NCBI RefSeq assembly: GCF_019443985.1
Contig: NZ_CP049303.1
Location: forward strand, 1,860,001 to 1,924,000
DNA length: 64,000 bases
Direction: 5' to 3'
DNA from: Liquorilactobacillus hordei DSM 19519
GTDB taxonomy: Bacteria > Bacillota > Bacilli > Lactobacillales > Lactobacillaceae
Position numbers and translations under genes: made by a program. The notes under the pieces were generated by a model, which was not told the DNA's origin, made no database searches, and saw nothing but the letters and a program-made list of their open reading frames with translations. Shown one piece after another: positions 16,985-25,948 of this stretch; positions within the stretch are counted from its first letter, which is position 1, and every line of letters begins with the position of its first letter.

Positions 16985-17986
16985 TTACCGAGTCGATGAG
17001 CGCTTAATGAAACCATATGGTAACTCAACGACTTTTTCTGTAACTTCTTCTTTGTTCATCAACTTTGTCAAGAAACGCATCGAAACTGCTCCTATATCAT
17101 ATAAAGGCTGAGTTATTGACGACAATTTTGGACGAACAATTTCTGTTATCTTAGAATTATTACTTGTAACTACTTCAAATTCACCTGGAACATCAATTCC
17201 AGCATCTTGTGCACCATTCATAACTCCTGCTGCCAGTTCATCATCCCCAACAAAAGCTGCGGTTGCACCGGCAGAAACTATTGCTGGCCACAAAATTTCA
17301 CCTGCGCGATAGCTATAGTCAGTTTCAAAAACTAATTCCTCATCAAATCTTATATTATGTTTCTCAAGAGCATTTTTATAGCCCTTCAAACGGTATTCTG
17401 AATTAATAGCTTCATCTAATGGTCCAGAAACAAATGCTATTTTTTTATTATTATGAGTAATCAAATCCGAAACAGCTTCCTCAACCGCAGCAACGTAGTC
17501 AATATGCACACTGCCGATTTCATTTTTTGAATCAACAGAACCAGCTAGAATAATCGGTGTCTTACTTCTATCAAATTGCGTTCTTAATTCGTCACTAATT
17601 TTATTTCCCATGTAAATAATGCCATCAACTTGCTTTGCTAGTAATGTATTTAGAACTTGAATCTCTTTTTGGCTATTATTGTCTGAATTGGCAAGAATAA
17701 TGTTGTATTTGTACATTGTTGCAACATCATCTATTCCTCGTGCCAAAGAAGAGAAGTACACATTAGAAACATCAGGTATTATAACACCCACAGTTGTTGT
17801 CTTCTTACTTGCTAATCCTCGTGCTACAGCATTTGGTCGGTAATCAAGGCGGTCGATTACTTCCAGAACTTTTTTCCGTGTTGCAGGTTTAACATTCGGA
17901 TTACCATTAACAACCCGCGAAACAGTTGCCATAGATACAGCCGCTTCCCGTGCCACATCATAAATTGTAATTGTTTGTTTGTCCAT
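16985..17986 (-). CDS. ccpA: Catabolite control protein A (LacI family)
   Basis: A 333-residue LacI/GalR regulator of the usual CcpA length. The N-terminal helix-turn-helix reads TIYDVAREAAVSMATVSRVVNG, followed by the hinge helix ending at PNAVARGLASK. The ligand domain follows to the C terminus. CcpA with HPr-Ser-P represses or activates carbon genes at cre sites. The gene is divergent from pepQ, the conserved arrangement in lactobacilli. A cre-like site and a TATAAT box (18038-18043) lie upstream. Confidence 0.95.
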   Translation of the reverse strand: MDKQTITIYDVAREAAVSMATVSRVVNGNPNVKPATRKKVLEVIDRLDYRPNAVARGLASKKTTTVGVIIPDVSNVYFSSLARGIDDVATMYKYNIILANSDNNSQKEIQVLNTLLAKQVDGIIYMGNKISDELRTQFDRSKTPIILAGSVDSKNEIGSVHIDYVAAVEEAVSDLITHNNKKIAFVSGPLDEAINSEYRLKGYKNALEKHNIRFDEELVFETDYSYRAGEILWPAIVSAGATAAFVGDDELAAGVMNGAQDAGIDVPGEFEVVTSNNSKITEIVRPKLSSITQPLYDIGAVSMRFLTKLMNKEEVTEKVVELPYGFIKRSSTR

Positions 17987-18066
17987 AACTTATAGTCTCC
18001 TTTTTAAAATTCCCTTTTCACTTCATTTTCATACCACATTATAATTTAGCAAAAAAAAAACTCTTT

Positions 18067-18079
18067 TGCAAGCGTTTCA
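18067..18079. promoter_or_regulatory. cre-like site between ccpA and pepQ
   Basis: TGCAAGCGTTTCA resembles the CcpA operator but is one base shorter than the 14-base consensus. It lies 24 bases upstream of the ccpA -10 box (18038-18043), overlapping the -35 region, which would suit autoregulation. Confidence 0.5.
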
Positions 18080-18152
18080 TAGTCTAATTTACTACCTTTT
18101 CATAAGATTTTCAACTTTTGAAAACACTGATGTTTTATTCTATCACTATGCT

Positions 18153-18158
18153 ATAATA
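18153..18158 (+). promoter_or_regulatory. -10 box of the pepQ promoter
   Basis: TATAAT is 29 bases before the pepQ ATG. No good -35 hexamer is present at the standard spacing, so activation or an unusual promoter is possible. Confidence 0.5.
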
Positions 18159-18187
18159 AATTTATTAAAATTCAAAGGAGCGATAAA

Positions 18188-19294
18188 ATGTCACACATTG
18201 AATCTATTCAAAACTGGTTAGGAGAAAATAATTATCAAGTAGGCTATATTAGTAACTTCAAAAACATTCAGTATTTGACAGGGTTTGAAAGTGATCCTAT
18301 CGAACGTGTATTAGCTTTACTTATTTTTCCAGATCAAGATCCATTCATTTTTGCACCAGCATTAGAAGTGGAAGCAGTTAAGGATACCGGTTGGAAATAC
18401 CCTGTATATGGATATTTAGACCATGAAAAACCTTATGAAATAATTAAATCACAAATTTTACAACGAGTTAAAAATCCTCAAAATTGGGCAATTGAAAAAG
18501 GAAACCTTGTCGTAGGACGTTTTGAAACAATCAGACAAAAGTTTCCTAATGCATCTTTTACTGGAGATTTGACACCTTTTATTGAAAAGTTACAACTAAT
18601 AAAAACCCCAGATGAAATTAAAAAGTTAGAAATTGCTGGAAAATGGGCTGATTTTGCTTTTGAAACAGGTTTTAAAGCCCTAAGTACTGCAAAAACAGAA
18701 CAAGACATTGTTGCAGAAATCGAATATGCATTGAAGAAAAAAGGTATCATGCACACAAGTTTTGATACAATCATTCAAAGCGGAGTAAATGCCGCAGAAC
18801 CTCATGGTGTACCAAAAAAAGACTTTATAAAAGCTAATGAACTAGTTTTATTTGACCTTGGAGTTGTCTTCGATGGTTATATCTCTGATGCTAGCCGAAC
18901 TGTTGCTTTTGGAGATACCTTAAGTGATAAAGCACGTGATATCTATGCTTTGTGCTTGGATGCACAATTAACTGCACAAGCTGCTGTAAAACCAGGAATG
19001 ACTGCTGCTGAGCTTGATAAAATAGCTCGTGATATTATTACAAAGGCTGGTTATGGAGAATACTTCATTCATCGGTTAGGACACGGCATGGGACAAAGTG
19101 AGCATGAATTTCCTTCAATCATGGAAGGAAATAACCTACAACTTGAGCCTGGCATGTGTTTCTCAATTGAGCCTGGAATTTATATTCCTGGAGTAGCTGG
19201 TGTCAGAATTGAAGACTGTATCCATGTAACAAAAACAGGTGCTGAGCCATTTACTCATACTTCAAAAGAACTTCAGTTTATTTCAAATAATTGA
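18188..19294 (+). CDS. pepQ: Xaa-Pro dipeptidase (prolidase)
   Basis: A 368-residue M24 metallopeptidase that splits X-Pro dipeptides, used by lactobacilli to recover proline from peptides. The metal ligands of the pita-bread fold are visible in order: Asp in LFDLGVVFDGYISDASRT, His in HRLGHGMGQSEHE, Glu in SIEPGIYI and Glu in VRIEDC. The N-terminal domain (about 1-125) is the creatinase-like one. The start follows an AAAGGAG site. It is divergent from ccpA, as in many lactobacilli, and probably subject to CcpA. Confidence 0.95.
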   Translation: MSHIESIQNWLGENNYQVGYISNFKNIQYLTGFESDPIERVLALLIFPDQDPFIFAPALEVEAVKDTGWKYPVYGYLDHEKPYEIIKSQILQRVKNPQNWAIEKGNLVVGRFETIRQKFPNASFTGDLTPFIEKLQLIKTPDEIKKLEIAGKWADFAFETGFKALSTAKTEQDIVAEIEYALKKKGIMHTSFDTIIQSGVNAAEPHGVPKKDFIKANELVLFDLGVVFDGYISDASRTVAFGDTLSDKARDIYALCLDAQLTAQAAVKPGMTAAELDKIARDIITKAGYGEYFIHRLGHGMGQSEHEFPSIMEGNNLQLEPGMCFSIEPGIYIPGVAGVRIEDCIHVTKTGAEPFTHTSKELQFISNN

Positions 19295-19423
19295 TTTTCG
19301 TGCGATCACAAACTGAAAATAAGTTTATTTATATAATTGTATCCAAAATTTTTAAAATACGATAAAAATGAATTTAAGTATTAACTCGAATTATGAACAT
19401 GGCACGATATTAGATATAAATAA

Positions 19424-19460
19424 AGAGGCTGAGTCAGTTAACTTTTGACCCAGCCTTCTT
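19424..19460. terminator. Terminator between pepQ and ytxH, member of a repeated terminator family
   Basis: GGCTGAGTCA pairs imperfectly with TTGACCCAGCC. The preceding region 19295-19423 has no gene. The hairpin has T-rich flanks on the plus strand and serves convergent genes. The upstream arm (ATAAATAAAGAGGCTGAGTCA) closely matches other terminators in this window. Confidence 0.75.
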
Positions 19461-19480
19461 CTTGTTCTTCTTTTTTAATA

Positions 19481-19939
19481 CTAATCTTTAGGATAAAAAA
19501 CTTCTGTTGGATGATCCTTTTCAAATTCCGCAGCAGCTTTTGCTTCACCAAATGCTGATCTACCATCAATGATGATATCATCTTCAACAGTATCATCACT
19601 TTCAGTATCCTTTTCTTTATCAAATTGTTTTCTCAATTCAGTTGTTGCTTCCTTTAGAGAAGAAAGTGCCTGCCCTACACTATCACCACTTTTGAATGTT
19701 TCAGCTGTATCAGCAACCTTTTGTTTCAATTCGTTCAGTGTATCTTGAAGACCAGATTCTTCATTTACATAATCACGTGCATGATTGTAGTAGCGTACTG
19801 CATTTTCACGTCCTTCATCAGCAATCTGTGCAACCTTTTCCTTTATTTGTTCCTGATGATCAGATAATACTTTTTTCGTAATAAAATATGCCGCTGTACC
19901 AACCGCTAAAGTTGTAAAAACTGATAATTTTCTTCCCAT
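19481..19939 (-). CDS. YtxH-like general stress protein
   Basis: A 152-residue protein with an N-terminal hydrophobic segment (SVFTTLAVGTAAYFITKKVL) followed by a long charged helical region, as in YtxH-domain proteins. Residues 25-105 have coiled-coil character. The acidic C-terminal part includes DDTVEDDIIID. YtxH-like proteins are stress-induced in bacilli, but no biochemical function is known. It follows the DUF948 gene by 19 bases; the pair is a conserved two-gene unit near ccpA-pepQ. Confidence 0.8.
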   Translation of the reverse strand: MGRKLSVFTTLAVGTAAYFITKKVLSDHQEQIKEKVAQIADEGRENAVRYYNHARDYVNEESGLQDTLNELKQKVADTAETFKSGDSVGQALSSLKEATTELRKQFDKEKDTESDDTVEDDIIIDGRSAFGEAKAAAEFEKDHPTEVFYPKD

Positions 19940-19958
19940 TATTCTATCCTCCAGACAA

Positions 19959-20360
19959 CTATTTATTCTTTTTCTTTAGATTATATAATTTTTTTACTAC
20001 TCCAAATGCAACTGAAGTTTTTCCAACACTCTTTGTTGACGACGAAACTTTTGTAACTAGTCCTCGACTTGCATTATTTAGGTCAGAGACACTCTCACTC
20101 AAATCTGCAACCGCTTGAAAAAGTGGATCAATTGTTTTTGACTTGCCCTCAACATCTGTAAGTAATGTATTCGATTTCGCTAAAATAGACTCTGCCTCTC
20201 TTGAAAGGCCATTAATATCTGTACGCATCGATTTTACACTTTCATTTACTTCATTCATGATTTTCCCGACTTTTGCCAGAACAACACATAAAAAAACGAC
20301 AAGCAATAAGAATGCAACTGCCGCAATCAGTCCTGCAAGCTGCCCCAATGTTAATTCCAT
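19959..20360 (-). CDS. DUF948 (YtxG-like) membrane-anchored protein
   Basis: A 133-residue protein with one N-terminal transmembrane helix (about residues 8-30) and a heptad-rich cytoplasmic or surface part resembling chemotaxis-receptor coiled coils. DUF948 matches B. subtilis YtxG. It is the first gene of the YtxG/YtxH pair and divergent from the mechanosensitive channel gene. Function unknown. Confidence 0.82.
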   Translation of the reverse strand: MELTLGQLAGLIAAVAFLLLVVFLCVVLAKVGKIMNEVNESVKSMRTDINGLSREAESILAKSNTLLTDVEGKSKTIDPLFQAVADLSESVSDLNNASRGLVTKVSSSTKSVGKTSVAFGVVKKLYNLKKKNK

Positions 20361-20489
20361 AGTTGTGCCTCCTCATTTTTTACTTGTTTATAGGATAGCA
20401 TTGCAGCAAAAAAACTGCAATTAAAAGAAAATTTAACGCTATTTTTACCATTTTTTGTTATTATAGAATTATCAAAGGAGAACGTTCAT

Positions 20490-21404
20490 ATGCAATTATT
20501 TTATTTAAAAGAATCCAACTTAGTTACCAGCAGCGTTTCAAGCCAAGTTTCTAAGCAAACTAATATTCTCACACATTTTCTTACAAAAATTGATTGGGAC
20601 AAAATTCTCAGCACCTTTATTACTACAACACTTTCACTTATCCTTTTGTCTATTCTTTTCCTAATTTTGCATTGGACTGGGAAAAAAATTATTAGCCATA
20701 GTTTTAAAAGAGCTAAAATAAATGACCACCTTTCAACAAACCGAATAAGTACAATCTATACTTTATCTTTAAATATCTTTCATTATTTTATTCTTTTCTT
20801 CTACTTTTATGCCATTTTATCCGTTATTGGCGTTCCCGTAGGTACATTAATTGCTGGAGCTGGAATATTCAGTGTGGCTCTAGGCCTTGGTGCACAAGGA
20901 TTTGTTAAAGATATTGTGACTGGTTTTTTCATCCTTCTAGAACAACAATTTGATGTAGGTGATGAAGTTAAAATTGATGCAATTAGCGGTACAATTCACG
21001 CTGTTGGTCTCAGAACAACTCAAATTATCGACTATGATGGTACGTTACACTTTATTCCAAATAGAAACATCACAGTCGTCAGCAACTTATCACGTAATGA
21101 TATGCGGGCACTCATTGATATTTATTTTGATTCCTCATCTGATATCCAGAAAATGACAGCAATCATAAAGGATATCAACCAAGAACTTGCTCCAAAGTAT
21201 GAAGAAATTACACAAGGACCAACAATTCTTGGCACCGTTGATAACGGTAATGGGATTCTATCTTTTCGTGTAATAGTCTATACTAAAAATGGTGCACAAT
21301 ATGCAGTGCAAAGGGCTTTTTTAACTGAATATCTCGAAGTCTTAAATCAAAAGGGCTTTAAAATAAACAATTCACCAATTAGCCTAGCTAGCGCAACTAA
21401 GTAA
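20490..21404 (+). CDS. Small-conductance mechanosensitive channel (MscS/YkuT family)
   Basis: A 304-residue protein with hydrophobic helices near residues 42-65 and 90-115. The pore-lining TM3 is the Gly/Ala-rich stretch GTLIAGAGIFSVALGLGAQGFVKDIVTGFF at about 117-146. The beta domain follows at FDVGDEVKIDAISGTIHAVGLRTTQI. MscS channels release solutes when membrane tension rises. The start follows AAAGGAG. It has its own terminator hairpin downstream. Confidence 0.92.
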   Translation: MQLFYLKESNLVTSSVSSQVSKQTNILTHFLTKIDWDKILSTFITTTLSLILLSILFLILHWTGKKIISHSFKRAKINDHLSTNRISTIYTLSLNIFHYFILFFYFYAILSVIGVPVGTLIAGAGIFSVALGLGAQGFVKDIVTGFFILLEQQFDVGDEVKIDAISGTIHAVGLRTTQIIDYDGTLHFIPNRNITVVSNLSRNDMRALIDIYFDSSSDIQKMTAIIKDINQELAPKYEEITQGPTILGTVDNGNGILSFRVIVYTKNGAQYAVQRAFLTEYLEVLNQKGFKINNSPISLASATK

Positions 21405-21551
21405 ATGACGCACTAAGTTAAAAGTAGTACCGCGTCACATAAATTTGAACACTAGCTTATAATTACGAACATCACCGTGCAATTTATCATACGTAATCTG
21501 AAGTTAAACAGAAAACTTTAACCTGATTTATTCACAAAAATACACAAGATA

Positions 21552-21595
21552 CCCATCAAACACATGCTTCACGCGTTTGATGGGCATTTTGCATT
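21552..21595 (+). terminator. Terminator downstream of the MscS gene
   Basis: CCCATCAAAC pairs perfectly with GTTTGATGGG over a 13-base loop, followed by a T-rich tract. The remainder of 21405-21660 contains no gene. Confidence 0.75.
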
Positions 21596-21599
21596 TTCA

Positions 21600-23020
21600 C
21601 CTTTTAAGTGCACAAAAAGAGCCTCAGCTCTGGTATAGTTAAATTGCTAAACAAAACCACATGAGAGAAGAGGACTCTACATTGAAAACTTTACAGGAAA
21701 TGGCATTCAATTTCAACAAGAATATTTTAGTATCGCATACGGGTGGTCAATTATCTTCCGATGGCGGGCTAACATTGTGTGTAGAACTGATGGCAAAGTT
21801 TCAGTTCACCAACTTGGCCGATAAACTATTGAGGTTCAATGACCAGCGACGATATTGTCAACACAGTAATTCTAGTATCTTAAGACAGTTAACTCTTCAG
21901 ATTATTGCCGGTTATAGCACAGATTCTGCGGCAACTTTTTTAGAAAAAGAACCGCTTTTTAAATTATTATTGGATAAACCGTCTTTGGCTTCACAAGCAA
22001 CAATATCACGTTTTTGGCAACGCTTTGATAAAGATAGTGTTAGCACATTACAGACTTTAAATGAGGCTTTGATCGACCGTGTTCGACTATTAACCAACCA
22101 GACAGCCACGATTATTGATATCGATTCGACTCACTCAGACACTTATGGCAAACAGGAAGCCACTAACTACAACGCACATTATGGTACTGAAGGATATCAT
22201 CCATTACTGGCAACTGATCAAGATGGTAACTTATTGAAAGCTGTCTTGCGTCCTGGAAATGCCTACACCAGCAAAGATGTAAAAGCTTTTTTAACACCAC
22301 TATTAAAGCATTATCAAACTCAGCTGCCCACGACTGACATTCTGGTTCGTGGTGATAGTGGCTTCGCCACGCCAGAAGTTTACGATGTCTGTGAAGCCGA
22401 CGATGTGTTTTACATTATTCGACTCAAACGCAATCGGAAACTGCAGAATCTAGCTGAAAAGTTCGTCAAGATCAGTGATCAAACCCAGTGGCAAGAGAAA
22501 GAGACTCACTACTACTCTGAAATCTATCAATCAGCATCGTGGCCTAAGCCGCGGCAGATCTATGTTAAATCAACTCGAGCAGCCGGTGAACTGATCTTTT
22601 CACATGAATTTATCGTTACTAATCTGACTAATTTAACGGCTGAAACAGCCTTTGAACTGTATCACAAACGCGGCCAAATGGAAAATTACATCAAAGAAGC
22701 TAAAGCAGGTTTCTTTTTCGATAAGACTGATAGTTCAACGTTTAATGCCAACGCTGCCCGGATGATGGTTAGTGTACTGGCTTACAATATTGTCAACTTT
22801 TTAAAGCAGCTAGCACTGACAAAACATGATTCAGGTTTGTGCGTTAGCACATTGCGGATCCGTTTATTCAAATTTGCGGCACGTGTCGTGCATACTGGCC
22901 GACGCATTCAGTTGCGACTGAGCTCGTATCATGTTTACCATCGACTGTTCTACCAGGTTCTACAGCGTATCCAGGCTATTGAATAACCGGCAAAATTAAA
23001 AAAATCTGTACAACCAAGGG
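21600..23020 (+). mobile_element. IS1380-family insertion sequence (ends tentative)
   Basis: The transposase gene defines the element. The candidate ends are weak: CCTT-N4-GT-N-CA patterns at 21600 and, inverted, at about 23020. I could not find a convincing target duplication. The element lies between the MscS terminator and a second strong hairpin (23120-23160). Confidence 0.4.
21661..22986 (+). CDS. IS1380-family transposase
   Basis: A 441-residue full-length DDE transposase of the IS1380 group. N-terminal features include VSHTGGQLSSDGGLTLCVEL and SQATISRFWQRFD. The first catalytic Asp is in IIDIDSTHSDTYGKQ near residue 156, the second in LVRGDSGFATPEVYD near 228, and the acidic residue of the last motif is in KRGQMENYIKEAK near 340. 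The start codon at 21661 follows weak ribosome signals; a TTG 21 bases further on (21682) is another option. Codon use is more GC-rich than in neighbouring host genes, which suggests recent arrival. Confidence 0.9.
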   Translation: MREEDSTLKTLQEMAFNFNKNILVSHTGGQLSSDGGLTLCVELMAKFQFTNLADKLLRFNDQRRYCQHSNSSILRQLTLQIIAGYSTDSAATFLEKEPLFKLLLDKPSLASQATISRFWQRFDKDSVSTLQTLNEALIDRVRLLTNQTATIIDIDSTHSDTYGKQEATNYNAHYGTEGYHPLLATDQDGNLLKAVLRPGNAYTSKDVKAFLTPLLKHYQTQLPTTDILVRGDSGFATPEVYDVCEADDVFYIIRLKRNRKLQNLAEKFVKISDQTQWQEKETHYYSEIYQSASWPKPRQIYVKSTRAAGELIFSHEFIVTNLTNLTAETAFELYHKRGQMENYIKEAKAGFFFDKTDSSTFNANAARMMVSVLAYNIVNFLKQLALTKHDSGLCVSTLRIRLFKFAARVVHTGRRIQLRLSSYHVYHRLFYQVLQRIQAIE

Positions 23021-23119
23021 ACAAGTGTATCCAAAAATTCAAAGCAATTCTGAGTTAGTTGAAAAATCTCACTAGCTAGAACTTATAAACATAGTATTTC
23101 AGCAAAAGATAAAGACATA

Positions 23120-23160
23120 CCCGTCAGTTTTCGAAAAAATACGAAAACTGACGGGCTTTT
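23120..23160. terminator. Strong hairpin downstream of the IS1380 element
   Basis: CCCGTCAGTTTTCG pairs perfectly with CGAAAACTGACGGG, followed by CTTTT. This 14-bp stem looks like a plus-strand terminator. The region 22987-23301 contains no gene. It holds this hairpin, the IS tail and the terminator of the deacetylase gene. Confidence 0.7.
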
Positions 23161-23217
23161 AATGAACTATGAATAATTCAGGTTTAATTTATGGAACACG
23201 TTTATTACTATAATAAA

Positions 23218-23265
23218 AAGAAACATAGTCAGAAATTAATTTTTGACCATGTCTCTTTTTGAATT
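23218..23265 (-). terminator. Terminator of the deacetylase gene, member of the repeated family
   Basis: On the minus strand GAGACATGGTCAAAAATTAA pairs imperfectly with TTTCTGACTATGTTTC, followed by TTTTT. Confidence 0.65.
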
Positions 23266-23301
23266 AATCCATTTTTAGTAAATTATTTAAATTTGTGCTC
23301 T

Positions 23302-24450
23302 TTATTTTTTACTAAGTTTTGTCATTCGAGCTTGTAAATACCCAGTCATTGCATCTACACCCTTCATAATTGCCTCTTCCTTTGGCGCAAGATGCTCTGA
23401 ATGTAGCGAATACGGGCTGTCTACCCCCAGCCAAAACATTGTGCCAGGAATTTTTGAAAGCAAGAAGCCAAAATCTTCACCAGTCATTGCAGGTTTTGTC
23501 TCTTCAAAAACAACTTCTTTAGTACTCATCATATAATTAATAAATTCTTTTGTTGTTTCAGAGTTATTTTCAACAGGATAATAGCCTCCTTGATGTAAAT
23601 CAAGATCAACCTCACACTCGAATGATTCTGCGATTGATTCTGCAATTTTTCTAACTCTTTTTTGGATCAACAAATTCATTTCTTGTGTTAAAGCTCTAAT
23701 TGTTCCATCTATTTGAGCTTTTCCAGCAATTACATTTCCAGTTGTTCCAGCATTAAAATGACCTAGTGTTACAACCCCAGATTGAATTGGATCAACATTT
23801 CGACTCACTATCGACTGAATTTGAGTTACAAAATATGCCCCTGCTACAACCATATCATTTGCATTGTGAGGGAAAGCTGCATGACCACTTTTTCCAGTAA
23901 AAGTTGCATGAATTTCACAGGTTCCAGCAAACAATGTGCCTTGCCGACAACCGATCACTCCTGCTTTTAATCCGGGATTATCATGAAAAGCATAGATTTC
24001 ATCTGGCATCCATGAGTCTAATGTGCCACTTTCATATAACTGTTTTCCTCCACTAGCATTCTCCTCTGCAGGTTGAAAAATAAATGTCATATTTACATTA
24101 GGTCGCTGCTCTGTAAAAAAGCTCAATATCCCAAGAGCAACCGTCATATGTATATCATGTCCACAGGCATGCATCTTTCCCTTATGCTTTGAAGAAAATG
24201 ATAATCCCGTTTCTTCAGTAACAGGTAAGCCATCAATATCTGTTCGATAACCCACCGTATGAGTTTCATCAATTCCTCGCAAATGAACTATAGTCGCTGT
24301 TTTCCAGGTTTTAAACTCAAGCCATTCATTATTCATTTTTTTAATAATTGAAATTAATTTTTTTTGTGTTTCAAATTCTTCCATACCAATTTCAGGAATT
24401 TGATGTAATTCACGTCTTATTTCAATTAATTCTTGCTCGCTTAAAATCAT
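23302..24450 (-). CDS. N-acetyldiaminopimelate deacetylase (M20 peptidase family)
   Basis: A 382-residue M20-type amidohydrolase from the ATG at 24450, chosen because it sits ten bases after AAAGGA. Metal-binding features are HACGHDIHM near residue 95 and the PAEENASGG segment near 130 with the catalytic Glu. The dimerisation domain follows, then MTGEDFG and SLHSEHLAPKEE near the C terminus. In the acetylase branch of lysine biosynthesis it removes acetate from N-acetyl-LL-diaminopimelate. The acetyltransferase gene lies directly upstream, which supports this role over general amino-acid deacylases. Confidence 0.87.
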   Translation of the reverse strand: MILSEQELIEIRRELHQIPEIGMEEFETQKKLISIIKKMNNEWLEFKTWKTATIVHLRGIDETHTVGYRTDIDGLPVTEETGLSFSSKHKGKMHACGHDIHMTVALGILSFFTEQRPNVNMTFIFQPAEENASGGKQLYESGTLDSWMPDEIYAFHDNPGLKAGVIGCRQGTLFAGTCEIHATFTGKSGHAAFPHNANDMVVAGAYFVTQIQSIVSRNVDPIQSGVVTLGHFNAGTTGNVIAGKAQIDGTIRALTQEMNLLIQKRVRKIAESIAESFECEVDLDLHQGGYYPVENNSETTKEFINYMMSTKEVVFEETKPAMTGEDFGFLLSKIPGTMFWLGVDSPYSLHSEHLAPKEEAIMKGVDAMTGYLQARMTKLSKK

Positions 24451-24532
24451 TATTCTCATTTCCTTTACTTAAAAATTATATGTCAGAACATATTATAAAC
24501 GTCTAAAAAAATAATTTCTATAATCAACAAAA

Positions 24533-24556
24533 GGGCCTGAGTTAATCCCAGCCCCT
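24533..24556 (-). terminator. Hairpin between dapH and the deacetylase gene
   Basis: On the minus strand GGGGCTGGGATTAACTCAGGCCC is followed by TTTTGTTG. It may cause partial termination inside the DAP operon. Confidence 0.55.
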
Positions 24557-24577
24557 AATATCTAATACTAGATTATT

Positions 24578-25288
24578 CTAAATATTACGCAAATCTTCTA
24601 CTAAATCTGTCTTACCATCTTTAATTTCTGAGACATTCTTAACTTTTTTTGCTGGCATCCCAATTACAACGGTTCCGGGTTCTACGTCATGTGTTACCAC
24701 AGCACCCGCTCCAACTACAGCACCTTTACCAACACGTACTCCTTCCAAGACAACCGCATTAGCTCCAATAAGGACGTCATCTTCAATCACGACTGGTTGT
24801 GCCGAAGCTGGTTCAATAACTCCAGCTAATACTGTTCCTGCACCAATATGACAATTCTTGCCAACCCAGGCACGTCCACCTAAAACTGCACCCATATCAA
24901 TCATTGAACCATCGCCGATTTCAGCACCAATATTTATAACAGCACCCATCATAATAACGGCATTATCACCAATCTCAACCTGATCACGAATAATTGCTCC
25001 TGGTTCAATTCGTGCATTGAAACCCTTCTTATCAATCATTGGTACTCCAGTATTTCTTCCATCATTTTCTATATGATATTGAGTAATATCAGCTTTGTTG
25101 TTATCTAAAAATTCCGAAACATCTTTCCAATCACCAAAAAGGACTCCCGATTTATCTCCAAAATATGTTTCAAGCGTACTTGGGACTTCAATTTTACCCA
25201 GTGTTCCTTTTAGATACACTTTTACTGGAGTTTGCTTCTTTGATTCTGCAATCGTTTTAATAATTTCTTCAGTGTTAAGTTTTGGCAC
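24578..25288 (-). CDS. dapH: 2,3,4,5-tetrahydropyridine-2,6-dicarboxylate N-acetyltransferase
   Basis: A 236-residue protein from a GTG start behind AGGGGGAA. The N-terminal domain spans about residues 1-85. It is followed by a left-handed beta-helix of hexapeptide repeats ([22 protein letters not shown] and onward to [12 protein letters not shown]). It acetylates tetrahydrodipicolinate, the first step of the acetylated DAP branch giving peptidoglycan meso-DAP and lysine. It lies between the CBS-pair gene and the deacetylase gene, as in related bacteria (ykuQ-ykuR of B. subtilis). Confidence 0.93.
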   Translation of the reverse strand: MPKLNTEEIIKTIAESKKQTPVKVYLKGTLGKIEVPSTLETYFGDKSGVLFGDWKDVSEFLDNNKADITQYHIENDGRNTGVPMIDKKGFNARIEPGAIIRDQVEIGDNAVIMMGAVINIGAEIGDGSMIDMGAVLGGRAWVGKNCHIGAGTVLAGVIEPASAQPVVIEDDVLIGANAVVLEGVRVGKGAVVGAGAVVTHDVEPGTVVIGMPAKKVKNVSEIKDGKTDLVEDLRNI

Positions 25289-25314
25289 AACAATTCCCCC
25301 TAATTATTAAAAAA

Positions 25315-25800
25315 CTATTTCTGTATCGTACTTGATTCCTTTTCTGTGATAGCATAATGCTTGTCAAAATCATGTGTCATATAATTGACTGCCTTTAAAA
25401 CCTCACGTCTAGTGACTATTCCAGTAAAAACACCATCATCATTCACAACAATTAAAAAAGGATGATTTACCATTAAATGCAGAATTTCTTCAATATCGTA
25501 TGGCAATTTGATAGTTGGAAAATCCTTTTGCATTACTTCAGAGACTTTTTTCTTGCTCAAACGAGTTGGATCTATTCCGTTTAAACCAAGCATTGTTTCT
25601 GTCAACATAGGTAACGTCAATATTCCTTTAAAATGCTGTTCTTTATCTAAAACTGGTATCGATGAATATTTAACTTTAGTCAAGACAAGAAATGCATGAT
25701 CCAAATGGTTATCTTCTTGCACATTTGCAACTATTTCTGCTGGAATCAAAAAGCCGTCTTGCTTAGAGCTTAGCATTTGTTCCATCTGCTTAGTAATCAC
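25315..25800 (-). CDS. CBS-pair protein, YkuL/DarB (CbpB)-like
   Basis: A 161-residue protein made almost only of two CBS motifs. The first spans about residues 20-75 (IPVLDKEQHFKGILTLPML), the second about 85-140 (FLIVVNDDGVFTGIVTRREVLKAV). The start is GTG behind AGGAGG. B. subtilis YkuL, now DarB, is a c-di-AMP receptor that controls Rel and pyruvate carboxylase. The same neighbourhood next to ykuQ-R supports orthology, but nucleotide binding here is inference. It is the first gene of the DAP operon. Confidence 0.82.
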   Translation of the reverse strand: MITKQMEQMLSSKQDGFLIPAEIVANVQEDNHLDHAFLVLTKVKYSSIPVLDKEQHFKGILTLPMLTETMLGLNGIDPTRLSKKKVSEVMQKDFPTIKLPYDIEEILHLMVNHPFLIVVNDDGVFTGIVTRREVLKAVNYMTHDFDKHYAITEKESSTIQK

Positions 25801-25892
25801 GACAAATAACCTCCTCTAGCCAATACTCTTATTTTAAAATATTTTCACCAAAAAACCAATAAAAATCCTTTAAAATAAAGCAAAATATAATA

Positions 25893-25920
25893 TTTACTTA
25901 TATTTTTTTTATGCTACTAT
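25893..25920 (+). promoter_or_regulatory. Probable glpF promoter
   Basis: TTTACT (25893-25898) and TACTAT (25915-25920) with a 16-base spacer, 28 bases before the glpF ATG. Both hexamers are imperfect. Confidence 0.45.
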
Positions 25921-25948
25921 TAAAAAGTATTGTTTGAAGGAGGTAATC

